NCBI GenBank assembly: GCA_018829865.1
Contig: JAHJTR010000219.1
Coordinates: 1-6,210, forward strand
Length of the DNA: 6,210 nt
Reading direction: 5' to 3'
Source: Patescibacteria group bacterium
GTDB lineage: Bacteria; Patescibacteriota; Gracilibacteria; UBA1369; JAHJTR01
Shown here: in pieces, positions 1 to 4,559 of the stretch
How positions within the stretch are numbered: position 1 is the first letter of the stretch
Layout: each line of letters begins with the position of its first letter
The notes under the pieces: model-generated
What the model saw: only the letters and a program-made list of their open reading frames with translations
What the model was told of the DNA's origin: nothing
Databases searched by the model: none
Made by a program: the position numbers and the translations under genes

Positions 1-107
1 AATATTTTATGTTTACGTTTTTTTAATTCACTAGCAAGCCTGATGGTATGCCATTCTTCGCCACTTAACTGCGATTCGTATGGAAATCTTGTAATTAAAA
101 TTTGCAT
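1..107 (-). CDS. Glycosyltransferase, N-terminus only (runs off left edge)
   Basis: The minus strand reads from an ATG at 107 to the window edge without a stop. The 35 visible residues begin MQILITRFPYES and continue with GEEWHTIRLASELKKRKHKI. This fits the first beta-strand and first helix of a GT-B fold glycosyltransferase (GT4-like): a short hydrophobic strand, a Gly/Glu-rich turn, then a helix ending in a basic K-R-x-H-K segment before the second strand. Such enzymes transfer sugars from nucleotide donors in envelope polysaccharide synthesis. A weak purine run (AAGAGA) precedes the start. The gene is divergent from the pilin-like gene to its right. The catalytic C-terminal half is outside the window, so donor and acceptor cannot be guessed. 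The family call rests only on the N-terminal pattern. Confidence 0.6.
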   Translation of the reverse strand, partial: MQILITRFPYESQLSGEEWHTIRLASELKKRKHKI

Positions 108-287
108 AATTTCTCTTAATATTTAATCTAATTTATTGACAAAATATAAAATATTTCTTTCTGCCTGGACGATGATTACCTTTATTTTAAGCCACTATAC
201 CATGTTTTGTCTATCAAAGGTCAAATTTTATTATAATAAATACTTCTAGAAAAATCCAAAAATACATAGTAATATGCACTTAATGGC

Positions 288-316
288 TTGAAAAAAACGT
301 TTAGGGATGATATACT
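288..316 (+). promoter_or_regulatory. Promoter of the pilin-like gene
   Basis: A -35 box TTGAAA (288-293) is followed by exactly 17 nt and a -10 box TATACT (311-316). The -10 is preceded by TG at 308-309, giving an extended -10. The predicted start of transcription is near 323, leaving a leader of about 53 nt before the ATG at 376. The leader has no Shine-Dalgarno sequence. The rest of 108-375 is AT-rich and shows no gene. Confidence 0.7.
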
Positions 317-375
317 AATAGGAACTTAAAAAATGTTTTGACATAAAAATAAATATATTTTTAACCATTGCTCCT

Positions 376-786
376 ATGTTAAAAAACAAAAAATTGCTAA
401 AGCAAATTGCGATTGTAGCAACCGCCATGGTTGTAGCAGTTGCCGCTGCAGCGCTTGTGCCATCTGTGTTGGCTCAAGGATTTATTTCCCCGCAGGATAA
501 TCCTGCTGCTGTAGCCGGTGCTACTGGTGCACAAGGAAATATCCGTAATCTGATTCAGACTATGCTGAGCTTCCTGCTAGGATTTCTCGGGCTTGTGGCT
601 GTAATCATGATTATCTATGGTGGTATACTTTATGTAACTGCCGGTGGTAATGAAGAAAATGCTACCAAAGGTAAAAAGATCCTTATGTATGCCGTAGTAG
701 GTATCGTAATTATCTTCATATCTTACGCTCTAGTTAACACCCTTCTTGGAGGGCTTGGAACCGGGACAGATAGACCTGTTCAATAA
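376..786 (+). CDS. VirB2/TrbC-like T4SS pilin family small membrane protein
   Basis: This 136-aa protein has a Sec signal peptide (basic MLKNKKLLK, Ala/Val-rich core, probable cleavage after SVLA at residue 33), a Gly/Ala/Asn-rich linker (about 34-58), and two hydrophobic helices (about 59-81 and 102-124). They are joined by a short loop carrying YGGILYVTAGGNEE and TKGKK. That two-helix hairpin with a conserved Gly-Gly loop is typical of the T4SS_pilin/TrbC-VirB2 proteins found in many copies in Patescibacteria. The mature protein likely sits in the cytoplasmic membrane as a pilin-like subunit or pore-forming small protein; its actual partner is unknown. It stands alone as one transcription unit, with a strong promoter before it and a strong terminator after it, suggesting high expression. 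ATG 376 is the first in-frame ATG. No Shine-Dalgarno sequence precedes it; the leader instead reads GCTCCT, which can pair with the 3' untranslated region. Confidence 0.85.
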   Translation: MLKNKKLLKQIAIVATAMVVAVAAAALVPSVLAQGFISPQDNPAAVAGATGAQGNIRNLIQTMLSFLLGFLGLVAVIMIIYGGILYVTAGGNEENATKGKKILMYAVVGIVIIFISYALVNTLLGGLGTGTDRPVQ

Positions 787-835
787 CATGACTTTGAGAT
801 AATTAATAGGGAGCAATTTTAAATACAAAATTGTT

Positions 836-869
836 AAAAACCCCGTCTACATTGTAGACGGGGTTTTTT
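836..869 (+). terminator. Strong intrinsic terminator, probably bidirectional
   Basis: CCCCGTCTAC (841-850) pairs perfectly with GTAGACGGGG (854-863) around a 3-nt ATT loop. AAAAA (836-840) before the stem and TTTTTT (864-869) after it extend the helix and give a U-tract on either strand. It ends the pilin-like transcript from the left. It could also stop minus-strand transcription coming from the PRC-barrel pair. Confidence 0.92.
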
Positions 870-882
870 GTTGGGGGTGGGG

Positions 883-1087
883 ATTTAAAGGGAGCAGGGC
901 TGTAGCCCTTCTCCAACTTGGGCTGTATCGTCCTACTCCTGCTTGATTTAAAAGGAGCAGGATGCAATCCTGCTCCAACGTTTGGTTGTACTCTGTTGCT
1001 TAACGTTTTGGAGCAGAGTGCAACTCTGCTCCAACTTGAGGAGCAGGATGCAATCCTGCTCCAACTTAAACTCTGCTCCAACTTGAG
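883..1087. repeat. Cluster of REP-like palindromic units with covarying arms
   Basis: Four complete palindromic units lie at 891-914, 954-976, 1010-1032 and 1040-1062, and a right half-unit at 1070-1087. Most units are followed by CCAAC. The outer arm GGAGCAG pairs with CTGCTCC. The inner arm differs in concert: GAT/ATC (units 2 and 4), AGT/ACT (unit 3) and GCT/AGC (unit 1), around a GCA-type loop. ACTCTGCTCCAACTTGAG occurs exactly twice (1023-1040 and 1070-1087), and GATTTAAA precedes units 1 and 2 (883 and 945). Degenerate half-copies fill 918-950 and 977-1007. This is the architecture of REP/BIME elements mobilised by RAYT (TnpA-REP) transposases; no such gene lies in the window. The block fills the gap between two convergent genes and encodes no convincing protein. 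Confidence 0.88.
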
Positions 1088-1097
1088 TTTTTATTGC

Positions 1098-1613
1098 TTA
1101 TATAGGCGCATTAACGAACTCTTTGACCTTTTCTTTCTTTAATAAGGATGATTTTTTTACTATGATTTTGTCTTTATTGACTTCGATGATATCTTTTTTG
1201 CTTACAATTCTTTTATCTCCTGTAAAAACTAGGAAACTCTTGGCAATGACCAGGCTGCTTAAAAATAGGCCTACCGTGTCGATTTGGATATCGATGACTT
1301 TGCCCAGGTAGTCATTATGCTCGGTGTGTACGCGATTGCCTAGAAAGCGAATTCCACTGTTATAAACTACTTTTACTCGTAAAACTTCGTCTAGTGGTGA
1401 GATTGAATTATCGTCCATGACTGTGACCTCGGTGCGATAAACATGCATAATATCTGCGGCGGTAATTATTTTTTGGGCATCCGGGCGGAGATTTAGGGCC
1501 AGCAGCTTGCCGGTTTCAGGGTCAAAAATAGATCCGGCTACCTTGCCGATTTTTTGCTCGGTGTGGTGGGAAATTATTGGGATGCCGATTATGTCGCTTA
1601 GATAAAGTTTCAT
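1098..1613 (-). CDS. PRC-barrel domain protein (two barrels)
   Basis: This 171-aa soluble protein appears to be two tandem PRC-barrel domains. The first (about 1-75) opens MKLYLSDIIGIPIISHHTEQ with the typical K-IG-KV and FDPETGKLLAL pattern. The second (about 80-158) has RVHTEHNDYLGKVIDIQID, VSKKDIIEV and KDKIIVKKS. PRC-barrels are small beta-barrels found in photosynthetic reaction centre H subunits and in RimM, where they bind RNA or proteins. In stand-alone bacterial proteins their role is mostly unknown, so no specific function is claimed. The start ATG at 1613 has a distant AAGGT on its 5' side. It begins 10 nt after the stop of the 69-aa membrane protein, so the two are likely cotranscribed. 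The tail is lysine-rich. Its 3' end faces the REP cluster. Confidence 0.85.
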   Translation of the reverse strand: MKLYLSDIIGIPIISHHTEQKIGKVAGSIFDPETGKLLALNLRPDAQKIITAADIMHVYRTEVTVMDDNSISPLDEVLRVKVVYNSGIRFLGNRVHTEHNDYLGKVIDIQIDTVGLFLSSLVIAKSFLVFTGDKRIVSKKDIIEVNKDKIIVKKSSLLKKEKVKEFVNAPI

Positions 1614-1623
1614 ATTGATCTTG

Positions 1624-1833
1624 TTACCTTAATTCATTGAGATGAAAATCGTCTATCCAAAGAATTATGAGACCAAGAAGTGTTGAGGTTAGATAGCTGA
1701 GGGCGGGGTTGCTTGGAAACAAATATAAATCCAAAAGGCCCCATATTCCTCTCCACACTAAAACCACTGATGCGACAACGATTATTGTGTGTAAATTTGG
1801 ATATTTTTTTTTGAATTGAGGGGGGTTTTTCAT
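1624..1833 (-). CDS. Small two-helix membrane protein, function unknown
   Basis: This 69-aa protein has a basic N-terminus (KKKYPNLH), one hydrophobic helix (about 17-39), a short turn with PSNP, and a second helix (about 46-60) ending IDDFHLNELR. The positive-inside rule and the acidic tail suggest a membrane hairpin. The pattern of YPNLHTI, GIWGLLDLYLFP and ILWIDDF resembles a small protein I associate with Patescibacteria, but I know no function for it. ATG 1833 is the first in-frame start after a stop codon in the leader. It has an A-rich leader without Shine-Dalgarno. It is the first gene of the unit that continues into the PRC-barrel gene 10 nt later. Confidence 0.72.
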   Translation of the reverse strand: MKNPPQFKKKYPNLHTIIVVASVVLVWRGIWGLLDLYLFPSNPALSYLTSTLLGLIILWIDDFHLNELR

Positions 1834-2107
1834 TTTTTTGAGTTTTAGATGTTGTTATTTTGGTGATAGATTATCTTGGCTCAGATTGATTACATAGAGG
1901 TGCTGAGGCTATAAAATATCTTTAGGGAGTTAATTGATAAGCTTATGATACAACTAAATCCGGGAAAATAAAATTTTTGTTGATTTTGATAATTAACTCT
2001 GTTTTTTTATATGGAATTAATTAATCGATACTGACTTTATACTGCCAATTCCTGTGGTTAGAAAAATTTAATTAGTTCTTAATTTGCGGATGTTAGAATC
2101 GTTTATA
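1834..2107. other. Gene-free AT-rich interval
   Basis: No coding frame is convincing on either strand. The left end is the leader of the minus-strand operon; its promoter is not clear (a weak TTATCA, 17 nt, TATTTT can be read on the minus strand around 1913-1941). An inverted pair GAGTTAATT (1927-1935) and AATTAACTC (1991-1999) is followed by TG and seven T. The arms are about 55 nt apart, so this is only a doubtful terminator. Confidence 0.4.
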
Positions 2108-2136
2108 TTGAAATAAAGACTCAATATTGATATAAT
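2108..2136 (+). promoter_or_regulatory. Promoter of the ribbon-helix-helix gene
   Basis: TTGAAA (2108-2113), 17 nt, then TATAAT (2131-2136), which is a consensus -10. TG at 2128-2129 makes it an extended -10. Transcription should begin near 2143, inside the inverted repeat, giving a leader of only about 26 nt with no ribosome binding site. Confidence 0.75.
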
Positions 2137-2164
2137 TATTATATACTAGTTATATAATAATTAT
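2132..2164. promoter_or_regulatory. Operator-like 14-bp perfect inverted repeat
   Basis: ATAATTATTATATA (2132-2145) and its reverse complement (2151-2164) are separated by CTAGT. The left arm overlaps five bases of the -10 box and the right arm ends 4 nt before the ATG. Occupancy would block the promoter. Ribbon-helix-helix proteins typically bind such dyads in their own promoters, so autoregulation by the adjacent gene product is the simplest reading. A purely AT palindrome can also arise by chance or act as a hairpin in the leader. Confidence 0.6.
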
Positions 2165-2168
2165 TTTT

Positions 2169-2399
2169 ATGAAATCAATTTTAATTAAAGTGGATGATAA
2201 AGTTAAAAAAGAATTAGATCTTATTCGGGAGGAAGAAGGGTTTGGGAATCAAACCAGTACAATTGTATTTTTAATTAAGTATTATTTACTGACGAAGAAT
2301 AACAGGTTAGATACGACGATTTCTGCGTTAGATAAAGTTTTGAATAAACTGGATACTAAAAAACTCCCATCATTGAAAGAACAATTCAAAGATTTATAA
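2169..2399 (+). CDS. Ribbon-helix-helix DNA-binding protein (orphan antitoxin-like)
   Basis: This 76-aa protein begins KSILIKVDDKVKKELDLIR, a beta-strand then helix. It continues GFGNQTSTIVFLIKYYLL, where the turn and second helix of a ribbon-helix-helix (MetJ/Arc) fold would lie, so residues 1-43 form the DNA-binding part. The C-terminal half (about 44-76) is a charged, probably helical tail (LDKVLNKLDTKKLPSLKEQF), the region by which antitoxins usually hold their toxin. No toxin gene follows: the next feature downstream is a tRNA with its own promoter. It may be an orphan antitoxin, a lone autoregulator, or an antitoxin whose toxin was lost. ATG 2169 follows directly on the palindrome and there is no Shine-Dalgarno sequence. 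Confidence 0.7.
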   Translation: MKSILIKVDDKVKKELDLIREEEGFGNQTSTIVFLIKYYLLTKNNRLDTTISALDKVLNKLDTKKLPSLKEQFKDL

Positions 2400-2434
2400 T
2401 GACTGTTTTATTAGCAAGATAAGCTCAATCGGGA

Positions 2435-2463
2435 TTGACTTTTGTACTGCGCTTTCTTATATT
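2435..2463 (+). promoter_or_regulatory. Promoter of tRNA-Pro
   Basis: TTGACT (2435-2440), 17 nt, then TATATT (2458-2463). The predicted start is near 2470, about 45 nt before the mature tRNA. That leader holds two small stems: CTTTC/GAAAG (2471-2486) and CCTGA/TCAGG (2490-2504). Confidence 0.72.
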
Positions 2464-2514
2464 AATTGGGCTTTCTTGATTGAAAGTTGCCTGATTTTTT
2501 CAGGTAAATATTGG

Positions 2515-2591
2515 CGGGGTATAGCACAGTTGGCTAGTGCGCTCGGTTTGGGACCGAGAGGCCGCAGGTTCGAGTCCTGCTACCCCGACCA
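2515..2591 (+). tRNA. tRNA-Pro (anticodon TGG), CCA encoded
   Basis: The full cloverleaf can be folded by eye. The acceptor stem is CGGGGTA (2515-2521) with TACCCCG (2581-2587), discriminator A2588 and encoded CCA (2589-2591). The D stem is GCAC with GTGC (2524-2540), and the anticodon stem CTCGG/CCGAG holds loop TTTGGGA with anticodon TGG at 2549-2551. A 5-nt variable loop follows, then the T arm GCAGG/CCTGC with loop TTCGAGT. The C1-G72 pair and A73 are bacterial tRNA-Pro identity features. UGG can read all four proline codons when U34 is modified. It has its own promoter and terminator and is followed directly by the repeat mosaic. Confidence 0.97.
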
Positions 2592-2615
2592 CGTCGGATC
2601 GAATCTCCAATCTTC

Positions 2616-2640
2616 AGAATCCCGGAGGGATTCTTTCGAT
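2616..2640 (+). terminator. Intrinsic terminator behind tRNA-Pro
   Basis: AGAATCCC (2616-2623) pairs with GGGATTCT (2627-2634) around GGA. The stem runs into a short T-rich tail (TTTCGATTT). An outer, bulged pairing of GGATCGAAT (2596-2604) with ATTGATCC (2646-2653) can enclose it. The right arm and tail recur at 2797 without the left arm, so the second copy is not a terminator. Confidence 0.65.
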
Positions 2641-3111
2641 TTACGATTGATCCTCCTCTCCCCAAAAAATACTGCTCAGCTCAGCAGTCAGATATTCACT
2701 GCGTTCATAACTGTCTGCTGGCTTCCGCTCGCATTTTTCGGGGGCCCCAAGTTTTTGGCAGCAATGGCTTTGTTTGCGTCTGCAATCGAAGAGTGAGGGA
2801 TTCTTTCGATTTACGATTGATCCTCCTTTCCCCACAAAATACTGCTCAGCTCTTCAGAATCCTGTTCGCTGCGCTCACAGCGTTCTGAAGGCTTCCGCTC
2901 GCTCGTCGGAGCTCGCTTCGCTAACCTTAAAAATTCCCTTCGGGAATTTTTAAGATCGCTACGCGTCTCCTCCTCTCCCCATAAAATACTGCTCAGCTCT
3001 TCAGAATCCTGTTCGCTGCGCTCACAGCGTTCTGAAGGCTTCCGCTCGCATTTTATGGGGACCCCTAGTTTTTGGTAGCAATGGCTTTGTTTGCATCTGC
3101 AATCGAAGAGT
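2625..3111. repeat. Mosaic of direct repeats with nested, covarying hairpins
   Basis: Three overlapping copies can be aligned. GAGGGATTC through GCTCAGCTC is repeated at 2625-2682 and 2795-2852 (offset 170, two differences). An 82-nt block is repeated at 2821-2902 and 2968-3049 (offset 147, two differences). The longest pair is 2651-2794 and 2968-3111 (144 nt, offset 317, no length change). Each long copy has an outer stem (for example CCCCATAAAAT with ATTTTATGGGG), constant flanks ACTGCTCAGCTC and GGCTTCCGCTCGC, and an inner hairpin with constant loop TTC-R-CTGCG-Y-TCA. The arms differ between copies but still pair. The block is GC-rich against an AT-rich background and encodes no convincing full gene. 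Its right end includes the last 15 codons of the minus-strand ORF at 3065. Class and mobility are unknown. Confidence 0.85.
2926..2954. repeat. Perfect 13-bp hairpin between repeat copies
   Basis: CTTAAAAATTCCC (2926-2938) pairs perfectly with GGGAATTTTTAAG (2942-2954) around loop TTC. It is flanked by GCTCGCTTCGCTAAC on the left and ATCGCTACGCG on the right, both similar to the constant CG-rich linkers of the neighbouring modules. It lacks a U-tract of its own, so it is not a standard terminator. Confidence 0.7.
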
Positions 3112-3274
3112 TAATTTGTTTGATTGCTTTTTTTGCGAGGTTATTTGGGTAGTTTTTTTGATGAAATACTTGAAAAGTGCATAGATCTTCAACAACAGAT
3201 TTTTTTAGAATATCAAATAAAGTGGTAATATTTTTTGGATAACTATAGTGATACAAAGGAAGAAATTGAGACAA
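3065..3274 (-). CDS. Hypothetical ORF, probably a truncated gene
   Basis: The minus-strand frame is open from just after a TAA upstream of 3274 to TAG at 3067-3065. It has no ATG, only a TTG at 3274, so the N-terminus is probably missing or the start is unusual. The 69 residues include SQFLPLYHYSYPKN, KSVVEDLCTFQVFHQ and a charged tail AKKAIKQINSSIADANKAIA. I do not recognise the family. The last 15 codons (IADANKAIA then TKN) recur in the same orientation at 2750-2794. There the differences are one silent, one Thr-to-Ala, and a TTG in place of the TAG. The repeat therefore copied the 3' end of this gene or of a relative. The stop codon abuts the outer stem of the hairpin module. Confidence 0.4.
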   Translation of the reverse strand: MSQFLPLYHYSYPKNITTLFDILKKSVVEDLCTFQVFHQKNYPNNLAKKAIKQINSSIADANKAIATKN

Positions 3275-3385
3275 TAGTAATTCTGTTTAGTCAATTTTTA
3301 TCAAAAGAAGTCAACACAAATAATTGGACAATATTTTTTCGTTTATGCTAGAAGGTAGAAAATATTATTGATAAATTTTAAAATT

Positions 3386-3592
3386 ATGGGAAATAATAAA
3401 AAAGGTATTGCGTTTGAGGGTGAAATAACACCTGAGGGGGGAAATCCTTGTGAAGGAGAAACTGTTCCTCCGGTGGGTAATTATCCTTTGGGTATGACAG
3501 AAAATGATGCGAAGGAATTATTTTCTAAAACTCCTGATGATATTGCGGCTGAAAAGGCGCGAGTTGCACAATTCATGGAACAATTGAATTAA
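3386..3592 (+). CDS. Hypothetical acidic 68-aa protein
   Basis: I chose ATG 3386 over a TTG 18 nt upstream because it is the first ATG and the extra six residues add nothing recognisable. The protein begins MGNNKKGIAFEGEITPEGGN and has a Gly/Pro/Glu-rich, probably unstructured first half (to about 38) with a single cysteine (PCEG). Its helical second half starts at GMTENDAKELF, continues KTPDDIAAEKARVAQ and ends MEQLN. There is no signal peptide or membrane segment. The frame is clean and codon use looks like the neighbours, so I take it as a real small gene of unknown function. No ribosome binding site or good promoter is seen. An 18-nt gap separates it from a 21-codon frame starting at 3611. 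Confidence 0.55.
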   Translation: MGNNKKGIAFEGEITPEGGNPCEGETVPPVGNYPLGMTENDAKELFSKTPDDIAAEKARVAQFMEQLN

Positions 3593-3922
3593 TCTGTGCT
3601 TAATTGTACGATGATGAATTTGATTGAAAGGTTCAAAGAAACCGGAATCAATGCTTGTGCTGCAATACTTTGTTAGTTTTTAGATATATTTGCTCGATTT
3701 TTTAGAAGATTTTGATCTTGAAATTAGGATTTTTTTTTGGATTGGGCTAGTTAAAAACAAGACGTTCAATAAAATGGGGGGTAGCTGAGATGGACTGATA
3801 ATTTAAGTTTTTTTAACATAAATTTAATCTGCCGATGGTAAAATGTGAATCAAGTTAGTAGCTAGAAACTTTACTTTGTTAATGTTATTATTTTAATTAA
3901 ATTAACTAATTTAACTAATCTA
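3593..3922. other. Interval without a convincing gene
   Basis: A 21-codon frame (3611-3676, MMNLIERFKETGINACAAILC) sits 18 nt after the 68-aa gene. After its TAG the same frame goes on FLDIFARFFRRF to another stop, which looks like a gene fragment rather than a peptide gene. The remainder is AT-rich with a T9 run near 3731. An extended -10 (TGG then TAAAAT, 3836-3844) could start the downstream antitoxin operon, but its -35 is poor. Just before the next ATG, TTAACTAA occurs twice (3902-3909 and 3911-3918), a possible repressor site. Confidence 0.4.
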
Positions 3923-4159
3923 ATGAAACATTTTTTAAAACTCTTTAATACAGGGCAGGTGACTTTGCCTAAAAAATGGAGAGATAAGTTTCAAACAAAG
4001 CATTTTATTGCAGAGGAAACCGATAAGGGTCTCTTGATAAAACCTGTTATTGACGAGGATGTTATTGAATTTGAGAACGATGAAGAAGTTGGGCTATATT
4101 TTCCAAAAGGAATTCATCCGAATAAACTGATTGAAGCTATTAAAAAAATTGATGGATAA
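3923..4159 (+). CDS. AbrB/MazE-type antitoxin (swapped-hairpin DNA-binding)
   Basis: This 78-aa protein carries, at residues 5-45, the short looped-hinge pattern FNTGQVTLPKKWRDKF followed by a strand-turn-strand (FIAEETDKGLLIKPV). This is typical of SpoVT/AbrB/MazE swapped-hairpin DNA-binding domains: G-Q-V-T-L-P stands where many members have GRVTIP. The C-terminal part (48-78) is acidic and then helical (DEDVIEFENDEE, FPKGIHPNKLIEAIKKI), the expected toxin-binding tail. It would neutralise the RelE-like toxin encoded just behind it, and repress their shared promoter. Its stop overlaps the toxin's ATG by 8 nt, which indicates translational coupling. ATG 3923 directly follows two TTAACTAA repeats; there is no Shine-Dalgarno sequence. 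Confidence 0.8.
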   Translation: MKHFLKLFNTGQVTLPKKWRDKFQTKHFIAEETDKGLLIKPVIDEDVIEFENDEEVGLYFPKGIHPNKLIEAIKKIDG

Positions 4160-4388
4160 GATACAAAAATTTCTAAAAAAACTCACTAAAAAAGACAGGG
4201 ATTACCTGATAAACAATGTTTTTCCGCGAATTGTAAATCTGGAATTATCAAATCTTGACGTTAAGAAGCTTAAAGACTTAGATAATTTATACAGAGTTAG
4301 ACATAAAAATATAAGGATAGTTTTTTCAAAAGGGAAAGCTGGAAATATAGCTTATATTAGTTTTAGAAAAGACATTAATAAGAGATAA
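4152..4388 (+). CDS. RelE/ParE-family toxin
   Basis: This 78-aa basic protein begins with a helix (MDKIQKFLKKLTKKDRDYL), followed by a second helix (NNVFPRIVNLELSNL) and the segment KKLKDLDNLYRVRHKNIRIVF. That reads like the LxG..LyRlRvGdyRiiy core of RelE/ParE-fold proteins. The last strand is IAYISFRKDINKR. RelE-type members cut mRNA in the ribosomal A site and ParE-type members poison gyrase; the sequence does not settle which. Arg48, Arg50, Arg55 and Arg72 are candidate functional residues. I prefer ATG 4152 (8-nt overlap with the antitoxin) to a TTG at 4131, which would give a 29-nt overlap and only adds MKLLKKL. No terminator is seen behind it. Confidence 0.75.
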   Translation: MDKIQKFLKKLTKKDRDYLINNVFPRIVNLELSNLDVKKLKDLDNLYRVRHKNIRIVFSKGKAGNIAYISFRKDINKR

Positions 4389-4409
4389 TCAAATACTGTT
4401 GTTTTTTGG

Positions 4410-4559
4410 TTAATAAACCTCTTCTAAATAGCATTTTTCGCAGCAGATTTGTTTTGGACTATTGGGGCCAACGCTGGTTTCGAGGGAGGTTTTGCATTTG
4501 CTGCATTCGCGCTGCCATAATTGGCGGGGGTTTCTTTTAACCCTGATGAATTGCTGGGG
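4410..4559 (-). pseudogene. Decayed zinc-ribbon protein, C-terminal remnant
   Basis: On the minus strand, the frame ending at TAA 4412-4410 reads FIRVKRNPRQLWQRECSKC, a middle part with SLETSVGPNSPKQ, then ICCEKCYLEEVY. The two cysteine pairs (C-x2-C and C-x2-C) form a treble-clef or zinc-ribbon knuckle. RNPRQLW before the first pair and CEKCYLEEVY at the end match zinc-ribbon proteins that I associate with Patescibacteria and whose function is unknown. Members are normally longer, with a further upstream Cys-rich part. Here an in-frame TAG (4562-4560) interrupts it, there is no ATG in the open part, and no frame up to about 4660 restores the missing half. I read it as a truncated relic lying between two toxin-antitoxin pairs. 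Confidence 0.6.

Noticed and set aside
338..361. TTGACA at 338-343 as a second promoter of the pilin-like gene
   Set aside because: No -10 box at 16 to 18 nt; TATATT follows after only 10 nt. The pair at 288-316 is far better.
803..1081. Open frame on the minus strand across the REP cluster (92 codons, Ser/Cys-rich)
   Set aside because: It is made of the palindromic repeats read through, with repetitive SCSSSWSR-like content and the terminator at its end; no protein character.
918..1311. Plus-strand frames at 918-1142 and 1123-1311
   Set aside because: The first is repeat sequence, the second is antisense to the clear PRC-barrel gene.
2476..2835. Plus-strand frame 2476-2796 and minus-strand frame 2641-2835
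   Set aside because: The first runs through the tRNA-Pro and the repeat block; the second is in a different frame from the SIADANKAIA tail that the repeat shares with the ORF at 3065. Neither has independent coding support.
2625..3111. CRISPR array or integron attC sites in the repeat block
   Set aside because: Copies are few, spacing is irregular and the repeats are long nested hairpins, not short repeats with unique spacers. I found no convincing pair of attC-type R boxes and there is no integrase.
3368..3385. TTG start at 3368 for the 68-aa hypothetical protein
   Set aside because: There is an ATG six codons on and no ribosome binding site favouring the TTG.
4131..4151. TTG start at 4131 for the RelE-like toxin
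   Set aside because: It gives a 29-nt overlap and no added family sequence; ATG 4152 is the natural coupled start.
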